The notes under the pieces were generated by a model. That model was not told the origin of the DNA. It searched no databases and was given only the letters and a program-made list of their open reading frames with translations. Below, one piece after another: positions 1 to 20,177 of a stretch of DNA of 59,063 nt. The first letter of the stretch is position 1. The number at the start of each line of letters is the position of its first letter. This DNA is from Hirudo medicinalis (Eukaryota > Annelida > Clitellata > Hirudinida > Hirudinidae): positions 2,124 through 61,186 of the forward strand of contig MPNW01000228.1 in assembly GCA_011800805.1 (NCBI GenBank), read 5' to 3'. The position numbers and the translations under genes are program-made.

Positions 1-286
1 AACAAAATACTGAATAATTTTATGAAAATAATTATTCTTATAAAACGAACTCTGAAGAATGCCACATTAATGATAGATATTATTCTTACAAATGCAAAAC
101 GCTGAATAATGCTATGAATAAAGTTATAAAAATGTGACAATTGATTTGATTTGACGCCCTAGCCTGGTCTGACCTCGGAGAATGACTATGAAACTGTCAC
201 TGGACAATTATTATTATATCCTGGCACTCAAATCATTACAATATTATTCTTTTCTTATAAACTAAGAACAAGCCACATTATTTCAT

Positions 287-292
287 TTTATT
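287..292 (-). terminator. Candidate polyadenylation signal of the nicotinic receptor gene
   Basis: AATAAA on the minus strand about 160 nt downstream of the stop at 451. The rest of 1-450 shows no coding potential and is probably 3' UTR and flank. Confidence 0.4.
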
Positions 293-450
293 ATAAGTTA
301 AATTGTGCAATCGGCCAGACAGTTATTCCGGAAAATTGCATGTCAATAAGTTGGTTGTAAAGACATGAAAAAGCTGTCGTTAAACAAGTCATGTTGTAAT
401 CTTCACAATGACATTATGTAGTAAATACTACTAATATCGAACTTGAATCT

Positions 451-3400
451 TCAAGACTTATCAATGACTGGTATTTTGAAAAACCTTGATGTCGTCAGAG
501 GATGGAAAAGAAGCAAAGTTGTACCGAGAATGAAGAATAAACACAGCCAGAAGAAAAACCTGTCGCATACAGCAGCTAGGTGAGCCCAGTCCTTTGAGTA
601 GTTAATTTGCTTATCCGCAGATGTATCTTTCATCGACTTTTGACTTGATCGCACTTGTGATGAGTCTCTCTCAACGACTTTAACCTTTGAATTTCGACGG
701 TATCGAAATTCCCTGTAGTCATTGGCGGCCTTGTTACGGTTATAATGTTGCAAATCTTTTCTTTTTTTAGTCTGTGGGTCCAACGAAACATTGATTTTTC
801 CATAGGAAGACTGAAATTTTGTATCCTGGAGCTCATCGCCGATATACAGTATTTTCTTGGGATAGCTTATTCTATCAAATTCGATTTTCTTGTTTGTGAG
901 TTCACATTTAGAGTCGTAGACTTGGCCAGATTCAGCCAATTCTACGTTTTCCTTCACAATTCCTTCGGCATTAGCATGGTTCAATAGTTCATTAGCTTCA
1001 CTAGTTATAACGCTTCCTGCTACAGCTGAAATTGACGACAAAACCGGACTGTGACGTTGCACCGCATGTGATTTATCTAACGTTCTTTCCAATCGAAGGG
1101 CATCGTTGACTTGCCTGGCTGCCAGTGAGGCAAGGGCGGAACCAATGTCGAAAGATTTCGATCTAGATATTTTGTTCATACCTTGGGAGTCATTTTTTTC
1201 TGTTCTGTTTGTCAGAGTTGTGCATGTTCTGAAAATTTAGCAGCAACATTAATTAAAAATTCTTAATTAGCTGTTAAACAATAAAATACAAAATGGCTTA
1301 ACTCTAACTTTAAAATATTGGATTTTTTCAGTTATTACGAATTATAGGATGTTTCTCAAATGGACATCCAGCTTAATACTTTGTCGACGCGTATGGAATG
1401 TTTGACTAACGTATTTTCAGCATCTTTTATTATACAAAATACTACTGAATTCGTATTATGGCAAAGTACGACTCGAATCAAACAGGCCGGTTAAACAATT
1501 CCGGTTAAATAGTCTGCCAGTCGACGTCCATAGAACCAAAATTCCTTGAGTTTTAACATTTTAAGAACATTCGTATGTTCTTAAAAGGTCATTTTTTTCA
1601 ATCTGTCCCAAATGCTCTTTAATGACACACATCTATGTTATCTAGTCGTTATTCGTATCTATTTCGGCAAGTCCTAAGCATCCATAATTTTGGACGAAAA
1701 TAACGAAACGGCACTTTTGCAGGAAATGTTATGATCGATAAAGCAGCACAAGCGGCGGCGGATAATTACAGCCATTATATAATTCACGAAATTACAACGG
1801 GGAATGATGTCTATGCAGAGGATTGTCAAGAAACAAGTACTTGGTATCCGACGAATAAGCTTTTAGCAAATTAAAGACAAAGAATGTTAAATCCAGTTAC
1901 AAGAAAATAATTGAATAACTATAATTATCTATTAACTATAATCATATATCAAAGAAGAAGGAAATTTTTTATGGCTGCAAAAAAGGCACAGAACACTTAA
2001 CATTAACTTACCGTTTAACCAATCAATCATTCAATCATTTGGCTATCCAACCAACCTATGTGCTTTAACATTTGTCCTTCTGCTTCTTGGGTCATATGAG
2101 GCCATCATATGCAACTCTTCGTCTTCTTTCAAATGTTCTGAGGATCTTTCATCATCGCTTTGTTTTTCGTTATTTAGTAGATCTAGACAGCACAAACTCC
2201 AAGAGAGACCACGCTCTCTCGGTTTTTCCATCTTGTAACTTTTGAAAGGTTTGACGATTCTAAAAATCAAGAATAAGACAGATAAGATCAGAGTATGATA
2301 TGTTTGATAAATATGCAAAAGGTGTTGTTAAATTTAACTTTTTTTTAATAAAAAAAAAAACGATTCAGCCGTCAAAACAAAGTGTTTGCACCATCAAACC
2401 AGCTTCAATGAAGTAATCTGCTCATTCACATAATCTCGCTTCAAAGTTGGTTTTAAAATTTCCGACATATTAGTTGAGCGTAATCCTTTTCGAATGTCTT
2501 AACCAGGTATGCTCTTATAATTTTGTTTGCTTAAAATTGAGTATAAATTTATGTTAATCTTCTAATGGGCACTTCAGCATGTGAAATGAAATAACTTAGT
2601 AAATAACAGTATAGAAAGCACTGATTTACAATTAATTTGAAAAAAAGGATCACTAAAAAATATTAAAAGTTAAAATAGTAATTTCAAATAAAAGCTACAT
2701 AAATCACGGTTAAATTGTAGCAAATCAACAAACTTCATAAAGGCGGCATTCTCGCCGGAGATGTTTCCATCCCTACCCATGCATAGTACCCTAGCCACGT
2801 GATCCATCATCAACTTTTTCAACCACTTTGGTACTGGTCTGTCCTTCCTCTCATAAAGATTTCCAACTAGAACAGTAGCCACCATGGCAAGGGTAGTTAT
2901 GGCCATTGTGCAGGTAAGATATATTCCTGGAATTATTTCCCCAAACATTAATAAATTGTACATCAGTTATTATTGCTATGTGAATTAGCAAATAAGTTTA
3001 TATCAGTAAGCATTAGTAAGCAAGTGACAATGCTATTTGAATCTAGGGTATGTTATGGTAATGTTTGAATTTATTGAAGTACAGGTTTATAATTACAAGA
3101 CTTGATTATATATAGCCCATAATGAAAAATGTAAATGTATAAATAACAGTACATTGAAGAAACGTAACTGACCAGACCTTTATTGAGTATGACAAAATTC
3201 ACTTAAACAAAACTAATGTATAACGGAGCAATGCTCTAAAAATTCTAAGGGACAGAATCAAGCTTAAAGATGATCTTTACCGTGAACAATATTTGTGGAG
3301 ATTACAGACATAAAAAGAGATGTGAAGCAGTAAGCAGGCACAAATGTATAATTTTGCGCTTCTGATGCTATGCACATGGCGACTTACAAATCAACTATTA

Positions 3401-6400
3401 TCATTATTACTTACGTTTTATCTTGTTAAAAAATTACATCTAAATAGCCAGCTGGAGCAGTAGTATTTTACTAATGTTATCACCATAACTTGATGAAGCG
3501 GAAAATAGCAGAAAGTTGAAACCCACCTAGAAGAGGTATGTGATCGGAAGTTCTCGGTACGGTATCTGCCACATTGACCAAAAAAAGCCGGAAGGACAAC
3601 AAGGCAGCAACTCCAATGTGAACTTTCTGAGAGGGCACACAGTAGAAAAGAGACAGCAAGACTGCTGAGGTCAAAAGGCCAGGAAGTATGACATTCATGA
3701 CATAGAAAGTCTGTCGTCTGCGCAATTCTACGGCAAACGAGATATAGGAGAACCTTTGTGTTGGGCAACATTCGAATGCAAACTCATTTCTCTGAGCATC
3801 CGTATCTATCACCTGCAGTTTGAGAAATTTAAATGCAACAAGTAATTAATTTGAAATTTATATATCGATGTTTAATTTATACATCTGACGGTTCCAATAA
3901 ATTATATGAATCTAAGCTGTACTCATGGGTTAGAGTTATTTATTACGAAGGTTAGCTTTTGAATAAGCGCACATAAAAATCAAAAAATAATTTTATTCCA
4001 AATTCAAAAAAATGTAAAATTTAATATTCTACCATTACGTCTAACCTGCCATTCTCCATTTTTTTCATAGGCATCGATCCTGATGTTTCTTTCATCTGTG
4101 GTAAGATTCATTTTCGTCGTATGGTAAGACCAAGCGCCAAATTTTATCTCGCATCTTTGTGGAATTAGTATTTTATTAATGTATTGTTAATTCACTAAAG
4201 GTTAACATCTTATATATGAAATTAATTAATGATATTGTTGTAGAAAAGTAAAGTAACAAATGTCATAGAGAAAATCTTGGTTATTACTACCTTTGAGTGT
4301 CGAAAGGATAAAATGTAATGTCAATACTGCACATAGTTTTAAAGATGCCACCTGGTTCCCATCTGAGGAAACCATCAGCTCTTAAGGTTGCCTGGAACTC
4401 AACATATTCTCCATATATGCTTTCAGCCCTAAAGGAGAAGGCAAGTTGAATTATAAGGTCGCAAAACATGCATGATGATATGATAATATTTTACATTTCT
4501 CTATTTTGCCCTCATTCCTTTATGTTTGCATGCTTATGTTCCAATTCTATTCAATCACAATTCTTGAGATAAATCAGCTCGTTCATTGTTTACTCTCGTT
4601 ATTAAATATTTCCCAGTCGTTACTTCATCATCAAGAGTATTCCAGCGGGAACATGTATCTGTTTTATTTGGACGGTAAGTCCCATGAGGATGAAATGATT
4701 GAGGATGATAATAATAATAATAACAATAATAATAATTATAATAATAATAATAATAATAGTTGATTTATGTGGCGCTATAGAATCAGAGGCGCCTCGGTTC
4801 TCGATCAGAGGTTGTCCGGAAGAGATGCGTCTTCAACTGACGCTTGCTAATTACTATGAAAGGATTTTTAGAATATTTTTAATATTTCCGTGTTTACAGT
4901 TTGCTACAACTTTACAGCTGTAAACACTACTTCGAGGTTTGAATATTATTTTATCCCGATAAAGCATCTTGAAGGATAGAACCAAATTAAACAAAAAGAA
5001 ATATGGATTAAATTGTACGGTTTCTTTACCACTGAGTTGAGTGATCAACAAGCATTGCTCCATTTTAGAAGTTACAAAGTGAAGTGATTTCACATAAATT
5101 AATTTATTAATATTCTTATTAGAAGGAAATTTTTAAAGTTAAATAATGGTTAGGTGAATCATTACAATTAATGAATGACTAATTGATTGATATTTATAAA
5201 AACTGATAACTCAGTGCACCAACCCGTTGATTATGGCGAATTCAGGCTTCCAAATATTCTCTCCTTTCACCACCACTTCATCCAGCTGACTTATGTCACG
5301 TGACCATGTAAGCCTTTCATCCTTCCATTCCTGGGGTCGAATATTCATGGATTGATTGCATTCCAGGCGAGAGATATTTTATTCAGGAACAAATTTGAGG
5401 CAGAACGATAAGAGTATTTAACAGAACGTTAAATACTCTTATCGATCTCATTAAATAGATGGAATAGATTCCTAACCACTATGACGCACTATAATTTAGC
5501 AAGAGTATATTATATTATATTTTATTCAGATGTAAATTGTTTTTACAAAATAAAAATTATTTTAATTTAAATAATTAAAGAAATTTTAATAGTTATTTAA
5601 TAATTATAAGCAGGGTTTCCGGGAGAAAATTTCATACATCTGGAGAGCTACAAACAAAAACTTAAAATAATTTGTTGATAATACGTTACCTCAACATCCC
5701 TTTACAATGTTTTGATTCGGCAGCATTTAATAATTAGTGTTACTACGATGTTCATCATCCACAACCACCAACGTTATCATTATCATCACGTCTATTTACA
5801 ATTCATACTCAAGCCAAGACTAAATCCCAGCAGCATTGCAGCATGTTGGAATATTAGATTTCACCATATCGCCACCAGAATTTCCAAGGATGGTTTCATC
5901 TATGCGTTTAAGTGCGCCTGCGTCCTTTATCCAGCTTTGCTTATTTTTTTTATAAAGGCTGTTCTTATAAATTGCCCGTGCTCGTTACTGGAAAGAGCTT
6001 CCGTGTTTTTGTTGCTATTGCTGCAGTTGCTAATTTAAAGTTTGCAACGGTCGCTGCTTTTGATGCTATTGATATTTTGCATATTATTAATATTTTGCAT
6101 GTTATTAATCAAATGAAGGAGCATGAACTCACCAAGATTAAGAATCCTGTTGATGTCAGGATCTGATTTCTGGCATTCTGTTGAACAGAATTGTCAGAGT
6201 TTAATAATATCAATGTTAATTATAGCACTATCTCAAGTTCGAGTTAAGCACCTGTGCTAGGATGCCATAGTTGAACTACATTTTGAAATGATTTTATTAA
6301 CGAACACGAAGCAGTCACCACCACCAGCATTACAACATTCTCACCGATTATTGAAAAACTTAAAAATATGAAATATACAAAAAGTAGAGGATTTTTAAGA

Positions 6401-8710
6401 AATATTCCTTTATTTTTTTTATTATTTTGTTTTTATATTATTTTGTTTCTTTGTATTTGGTCTCCCATTTTTATATATTTTCTTTTTCCATAATTCTCCA
6501 GTCTAGCGGAGAAGGGAGATAAAGATGAATGTTTGGAGGAAGTCTTAGCTTAGGTTCTTCGTGGCTAACAAAGAAATTCAATTTCAATTCAGAAGATGAT
6601 CAAGAAAAAGAAAATTTTTTTATTCGAGCATTATTTTAAATTTTTAAATTTTGGATCGGAGAACATTTGCAGACGATGTCAACTGGAAACTTTCACTGTT
6701 GTCATTTTTGCTACCACAATGACTACTATTTTCCTGCTTGGTTTTGCATGTGATTTTATACGATATTTTTAATCTGTTCAATAATATTCAAGTGACAAAA
6801 TTTCGTTTGTGAAATATTTTTGAAATTAAAATGAAAATATATTTAATTCGATTTGTTTCTGAACTTTAAACACAAATTCAGCTCTCATTATTTATTTACA
6901 TTTCCATCCGAAGAATCACGAATAGTTAGTGGATCACATGCCACGTGCAACCTACGAAATATTTTACGAAAGCAATTACATGACTGGCAATTATTGCAAA
7001 TGCCGGTCGTCATCGATTTATATTTAAAATGCAATTAAAATGCAGGGGATTATAAAGGCAGGTTTAGGTTTAGATTTCTTTGGCGACCATCGCACAAAAT
7101 TTTTAGTGAGTTAATATCTATTCGAAGATGCTTATTAATGCTTATTAAAGCTAATCATGGCAGGAAAATGGGGTGCATTAATATTTATTTTATGGCGATC
7201 ACGTGACTGGGACTCCATTGTGATTAAATTATTCATTGGAATCGAGTTCTTCCTCGGTCACTAATAGCAACGTGAAAAGTGGACGATGGGATGGCCGTAA
7301 TCAAGAGGGAAGTGATGATAAACATGGTAATAATAAAGAGACTGATGACGACGACGACGATGATGATGATACCCAATGAGTTTATTATTATTATTAATAC
7401 TATTAATGTTATTAACATTATTATTATTATTATTAATTATAATAACTTTACTACTATTTACAATTCATAAATATTTTAACTAAATATATTAAAACTATTA
7501 CAATAACTTTTCTTCTTCATCGAATGGAATTTCTCCATTACATTGATCCGGACTCAAGAGACGTGGCAGTTTCGAAATCAACATTATCTTAGGTCATAGT
7601 TTCGATTGTTTTTCTATAATTTGGAGAATAAAGAATTTATAATAATGTCTGAAATATGTTTTCATTCTCTGCAAATCATGCATCGACTTGAAAAATATTG
7701 ACTATTCTAGAATGCTGAATGTACGTTTGTATCTGTGAATGTCTCACAAATGGGATTCTGATGTGAATCTGATTGTGCAAACAAACCACTTTTTGTTAAC
7801 AATTGATTGAAAAATGCGCTTTCTAGAAGCACAGAGATTAATAATTCATTGGACAACTACTAACTACTTAATGATAACAATTGTCTCAGACTAACATTAT
7901 TCTTTTATGCACATATTATTAAACATACCAAATTTATGTTGATGTAATAAAGTAATTTTTGACTAGTAATAACAATTAACAATTATTTAATTTGAATTTA
8001 ACAATTATTAATTGCCATAAACAATTTTTTGAACTTGTTAGATTAATTACTTACAGCATTAAATCAAGTCCTAAATTAATCTTACCAACTCTTGAATTTG
8101 AAGCAAAGAGAATTTCAAATTGACGAAAACTGTGGCAGAAGAATTGAGGACTGGTCTTGCCGATGGATTGTAGTTGGCAAACAGGTAGGATAGAAGGTTC
8201 TCTTCATCTGATACCGAATGGGGTGATCGTTTGTGTGATGGTGCTTTTTTGGTCAATGTTTCTTTGAGAAAAATCTCAGATGCTTGCTTGTCTATTGCAG
8301 AGTATTTGTCTTTCGTCTTTGGCTGGGAGAAGGTGGGAGTCACCAGCCACCCTGGTATTTCACCAAAAATGGTTTGGCTGATATTGGGGAAGGATTGATG
8401 AGGTGATGATGCTTTGAGAAATGGGACAAAATGCTCAGTTATAGTCATGATATTGGTACTAGGTTAATAATTACAAGTCTTAACTTATATTATTATACAT
8501 GATGACATCATAAATATATGATGAGTATCATACAAATTAAACAATTCTCTAAAAACTTTCATACAACATTTTTTTGAAAATCCATAAAGATTTTCCGCAA
8601 AGGATAACACTAACTGGCAAAAATATTCCTATAATTAGAAAAATAAGTCATAACAACTAACCTCCACACGTCAGAACAAGAAAAGACAAAGATACACTCG
8701 GTAATAACAT
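451..8710 (-). CDS. Nicotinic acetylcholine receptor alpha-type subunit (Cys-loop channel)
   Basis: Subunit of a pentameric ligand-gated channel in the plasma membrane. Coding exons read on the minus strand: 8662-8710 (start ATG, signal peptide MLLPSVSLSFLVLTCG), 8086-8411, 5224-5330, 4291-4428, 4046-4154, 3527-3812, 2730-2926, about 2056-2231, 451-1228 (stop). Evidence: N-terminal NYNPSARPVLNSS; the Cys-loop CSIDITFYPFDTQRC with exactly 13 residues between cysteines; loop-B FGAWSY; the vicinal pair ECCP that marks alpha-type subunits; M1 after ELRRRQTFYVMN; M2 KVHIGVAALLSF; M3 YLTCTMAITTLAMVATVLVG followed by PKWLKKL; a long, basic, serine-rich cytoplasmic loop of about 270 residues; M4 near DRFFFWLCLFFILGTTLLLF. 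All phases join except between 8086 and 5330, where the small exon normally carrying loop D/beta2 (about 45 nt) was not found. The start of exon 2056-2231 is the least certain border. M2 and the agonist site are unusual (see findings). Confidence 0.9.
4707..4759. repeat. (ATA)n microsatellite
   Basis: Trinucleotide tract, mostly AAT/ATA with AAC interruptions, in the intron between receptor exons 4291-4428 and 5224-5330. Open frames across it are low-complexity artefacts. Confidence 0.9.
5331..8085. other. Large receptor intron(s); missing small exon expected here
   Basis: AT-rich sequence with simple GAC/GAT/ATT repeats near 7340-7445. The Cys-loop gene model needs a phase 0-0 exon of about 45 nt on the minus strand here; I searched for its conserved Trp context by eye and found no convincing candidate. 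Confidence 0.5.
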
Positions 8711-11245
8711 TTTAGACAAAATATTTATCTTCTGAAGTGTTGCAATGAATAACAGCCTGTAAAGACCCTCCATTACAAAAAATGGTTCTTCGTGAAATTA
8801 TGGCCAAGATTTGATGTCGAAGGGTATTTGTAATCATTGCAAGTGATTCAACAGTGTTATATTTTTTAATTATTAGGTTAATTATTGATTGCAATCCAAA
8901 CAATTTCATTACTATTAATAAATGATATTTATTATTAATTATAATTATTTATTCGTTAATAAATGTCAATTATTATTTAATTAACTATTAGAAGTATTAA
9001 TAACATTTAATTATACTTATAATAATTTATTTTGTTCTTGTTCTTAACTAATTTTAATTTAAATGGCTGGGAAAACATTTTTTTAATATCATCATCGATA
9101 ATTCAAAATTTTCTCAAACAACTTGTTATATTTTATAGCACAGATAAAAAGTACTTTACTTAATAATCGCATCGGGACACAAGTTCATCTGCAAATAAAA
9201 ATTCTGCTGCTCTTTAAACAATAAATAAGTAAATATTTACTATGCAGGTGATTATTTTTCGAAATTTGATATTCTTTATTTATTACGTAAATGATGAAGT
9301 AAATAATTTTCGAAATTTGAGTAAAATTGAGATCGCACCGATGCAAGGCGAGGAAGACATGAAGAGGGCGCGAGCTGCTTTTAAATCTTAGAGGCAGGTT
9401 TGCTGGAGTTGAGCGATAATGGAATAGATGCGCATCTCCTCCGGATGAAAGCGTTTTCTTCTTTCTCTTCCTTTTCCCACTTTGTCTCTCTTCCCGTTAT
9501 TTTCCATGATCCACATTTCTCAAGGATCTCAACTTTTTATTGCAAAAATTTAATTTGAAATCGACGAAAACTGTGGCAACGCTAATCATAATTACTATCA
9601 CAACTCTATGTCGTCCTAACAGCTGAAAAGAGTGAATAAAATACGAAGAATAAAAAATTGACGAAATTGTTGAAAATTGCTTTATTAAATTATTGCATTT
9701 AAAATGGGAATTATAAATTGCGTTATTAAATACTATTACAAATCATTTTTAAGCAGAATATTCTCTAATGAGGATGATGAGAATTGTGATGATGATGTTG
9801 AGGCAATGATGACACCAATGATGCTGGTGAAATGCTGCTACGTGATCAAGCGAAGCTGTGTGGACACGAAACAAAAACGCTCGAGGTATCGACACATTAA
9901 AACAATTACAAATATTTATGCTAATGCTATTACAAATAGTGACATTGTTATCAAAATATAATTATTGTTGCAGTAATGATATCAAATACTAATTGCAAGC
10001 TTATAAATCTACAATTGAGAACTATTTTTTTTATTTTACAGTGCATGGTTAGGGTCTCGCTAAGCAGCGTAACGATGGTGATGGAAATAATGTAGATAAT
10101 GGTGAAAGTGGGCATCTTTAGCTGTCCATCTTTTCTTGTCAAACTATGAATATGAAGGAAATGTTGCGTTTGAATTCAAGACCACAAAGTTTTCATACGC
10201 AGAAATATTTCATTATATAAATTGTAAATATGGTTATTGAAAAGTATTTAATCAATGCAATAAACACTGATTGACTAATTTACTATTAAATTATTTATTA
10301 TTTGTTGATTAGTTTGTAGAATTTTAGCTTTTAACAAGTGAAATACATTTTAATAATGATAATATATTTAATCTCTTAAAATCGCAAATTCTAATTCGCC
10401 TTCAACTGGCATGTAAATTTAGCGAAAGGTTTTATAAGGTTGGATGCAATTTTATTTATTTAATTTATTAAAGTCCCAAAGCAAATCCGTTCAATCTTTG
10501 GCAGTCTAGATAAATGCTTTGGATTCCATTTCCAATTTGAACAAAGGATGCATTCGGGAATAATACCTGACATAGTAGCGATAGTAACGAAAGTTACGAT
10601 GACGATGAGATGGTGTCAGATCTCGCATTGAACCCCTAGTAATGAAAGCATGGGAATATCTTACAGGTTCAGTAAAATAGATTCAGATAAATAGATTCAC
10701 AGATTCACTGATTTCATTCCGCAAATACCACAACAACTTTTTTTTATTTTTATATTTACTTGTACAATTGTATTGTATAAAAGTTGTATAAAAAGTTATA
10801 TATCTTTTGTATGAGGGGCCCAATTAGCAGGCACAGTGGCGGGCGGCCTTTGAGCGTCATCGGAATTTTTTTTTTAAATACTTAAATTTTGGTTTATGTT
10901 TTTCGTGCAAGATGACCTCAAGAAATGAATAAATTAAATAAATGAATGAATCACCGCTCTTTTAATATTTAAAGAATGATGAAATGATAACATGATGTTC
11001 ATGGGATCAAAATGATCAGTCCCCATTCATCCGGGAGTTTCCATCTTCTTGGGTTATTAGATTGCGGCATGATTCAAACTAATGGAAAACGTGAATCCGA
11101 AGGATCTTAAGCAAGTGACTTCTTGTAGCGCTAAGGTTACTGATAACACCAGTTGTGTTAAAACAAATTACGGTTATTTCTAACTGCTTTGGAATTTGAT
11201 ATACAAATTACAATATATACCAATTATAGAAAATAACATTATAAA
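8711..11245. other. Non-coding flank upstream of the receptor gene
   Basis: No supported gene. A stretch of higher GC at about 9340-9500 could be promoter or 5' UTR of the minus-strand receptor gene, but I see no recognisable core motif. A short GC-rich patch lies at 10816-10862. The remainder is AT-rich with runs of ATT and GAT. Confidence 0.5.
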
Positions 11246-11250
11246 GTATA

Positions 11251-11296
11251 AGGGTTAGGGTTATGGATTAGGGTTAGGGTTATGGGTTAGGGTTAT
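11251..11296 (+). repeat. Interstitial TTAGGG-type telomere-like repeats
   Basis: About seven GGGTTA/GGATTA/GGGTTATG units in a row, directly followed by (ATTACT)n. The unit matches the metazoan telomere repeat, but the tract is short and imperfect, so it is an internal copy rather than a chromosome end. Confidence 0.75.
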
Positions 11297-13401
11297 TACT
11301 ATTACTATTACTATTATATTATATTAGTTATACTTTTTGATATTGGAATAAGAACAAGAGTTGAAGTATTAAATAAAACCTGAGACTTAAGAAAGAGCAA
11401 ATATAAACTCGCAAGAAACATTATTTCTACAAAACCTTTATTGGGGAGAGCAGCATTCAATGGATCAGAATTCAAACTACGAGATTAATTATTAACTACG
11501 AGATTATTAATTAATTAACTTTTGATGGCTCTTGGGAAAAGATGAGAGGTTCCCAAAGAGAAATTCGACATGTAAAACTATGCAAAATTTATAATGTTAA
11601 GCGAGAGGAGGGCACCAAATTAACAAAATTGAATGCTAAAATAATAATGTTAAGGAGGGCCGCCAAATCACCAGTTTCGGCCCGGGCGCCGAAGTTCCTA
11701 GCTAAGCCCCTCCTGGATGCATGTATATTTAACACCCTCGAAGCCTATTCTCTTATCCAAAGGGAAGTTCATTTGGAAGACGACCGAATGCTAGTGACTT
11801 TCGCCTTTAATTGACGACTAGCCACAAGAAGTTACTTGAGTTAAAACCATCCACAGAAATACTGCCTAGAAACCAAAACTAACATTCTGTATGTGAATAG
11901 GATTTATTTTAGAAAAAGTTTGGTGTCCATTGTTAACAAAACCACAATAATTCGAATTAAATGGTTAAAAATGACTCAACAACCTCCATTGAAATGAAAA
12001 GCTAGGTCGGTGAAAGTAGTAAGATAAAAATCTCGCCAAATGACTCCAACAATTTAGAAATATTTCTTTAAGCAATTGCTCCATTAAAAGAAGAATATTT
12101 CAAGAACAGGAAGGGAAAAAGTGATGCCAGATCCCAAAAACAATTTCAAACCATGACAAAAAGTCTTGTCACACTATCCTCAGGCTCTGAAGGCATGAAA
12201 TTAAAAGATGATGAATCCAACTCCAACCCACTCACAATTATGTACACACTATACACGCTCAATAAGCGAATGTCAGACTTGAATCATTAATACTGCACAA
12301 GGCTAAGACTGTCACATCTGATGTTACTTCATTCTCTTGCATCAAGCCCCATATAAACAAATTATTTCCAGTAAAAGTCATCTTATTGAAGCCAAGGTTT
12401 GGACTCCTCATCAAATCTAGCATAAGCAATTAAATGATCCATCAACTACATAATTAAATACAATCATGTAATTCTAGGACATGTTTGCATTTATACAATG
12501 TACGGTACATAATTCAATACTGTAAGAATGGTTGCTGAGGAAACCATCTGAAAACAATTGAGTATGACTTCAAATCACAAGACATCTATGGAAAAGAATT
12601 GACATTTGTAACACTTTTTACAGACTCTCCCCAAATTTTTCATTTGCCCATATCACATTCCCGTTCAGATGCTGCAAATAACAACCTTTTCCCAAAAGAA
12701 TCAAAAACGTTTTCAAGATCAAGAAATGGAAGGACAAATGAAATGGGCACAGAAGAAATACTTCTAAATATTAGAAACGACATATTGATGGTGAAAAACT
12801 AGATGTTGTAAAGAACACACAATAATATTAGTTCAAATTGTTGTGGTTGTTTGAAGCACCAGTCACCAAAACAAAATGAAAATACTCAAATTCACTTTTG
12901 AATGCTTTAGAAACTAGAAAAACAACAACAATAATAAATAACAATGGCAATGACAAACTAATATCCCTCAACAGATATGATACCACATATGATAATTATT
13001 GCAGGTAATAATGATAGTAATAATGATACTCATGGAATTAGAAACTCAAGCAACATTCATTGTCAACACTGCCCACAACCTTGCACTCGTAAAAGCACTA
13101 AAAACAAAACGTTTCGTTACTCTCACAAAATCTCGTCAAATGAAAACAATAATTGTGATAATGGAAATTAGTCATAGCATTTATAAGTATAATAACACAA
13201 AAAATGAAAATTTAATATTACCATTAATGTGTTAATGTCTAATTACTATTAAGAGCAACTGAAAAATTACAGAAAATAACTGCAGGCTCATATGAGTAAC
13301 AGGAAAGAGTGCCAGCATCATAGCATCCCTCTCCACAGTTCATCTCATCTCCATGCAGGGTTTCGATGTCGTCACTGCTACCGGCATTTCTTCCGCCGTC
13401 G
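11297..13401. other. PFKFB downstream region with a GC-rich repeat relic
   Basis: No convincing gene. A GC-rich patch at 11650-11720 sits in AT-rich sequence and looks like part of a transposon; the 90-codon plus-strand frame over it (11542-11814) has no recognisable domain. On the minus strand ATTAAA at 13211-13216, about 190 nt beyond the PFKFB stop, is a candidate polyadenylation signal. Confidence 0.45.

Positions 13402-20177
<6,776 letters not shown>

Noticed and set aside
4506..4923. Two overlapping plus-strand frames of 74-85 codons
   Set aside because: They are made largely of the (ATA)n microsatellite (Asn or Ile runs) and lie antisense in a receptor intron.
7233..7470. Frames of about 60 codons on both strands
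   Set aside because: Ile/Met/Asn-rich translation of GAC/GAT/ATT simple repeats.
8712..8909. Minus-strand frame of 65 codons just upstream of the receptor start
   Set aside because: No domain; it ends before the recognised signal-peptide exon and looks like chance in AT-rich DNA.
12977..13235. Overlapping plus-strand frames of 64-78 codons
   Set aside because: Low-complexity Asn/Met-rich frames antisense to the probable PFKFB 3' region; no domain.
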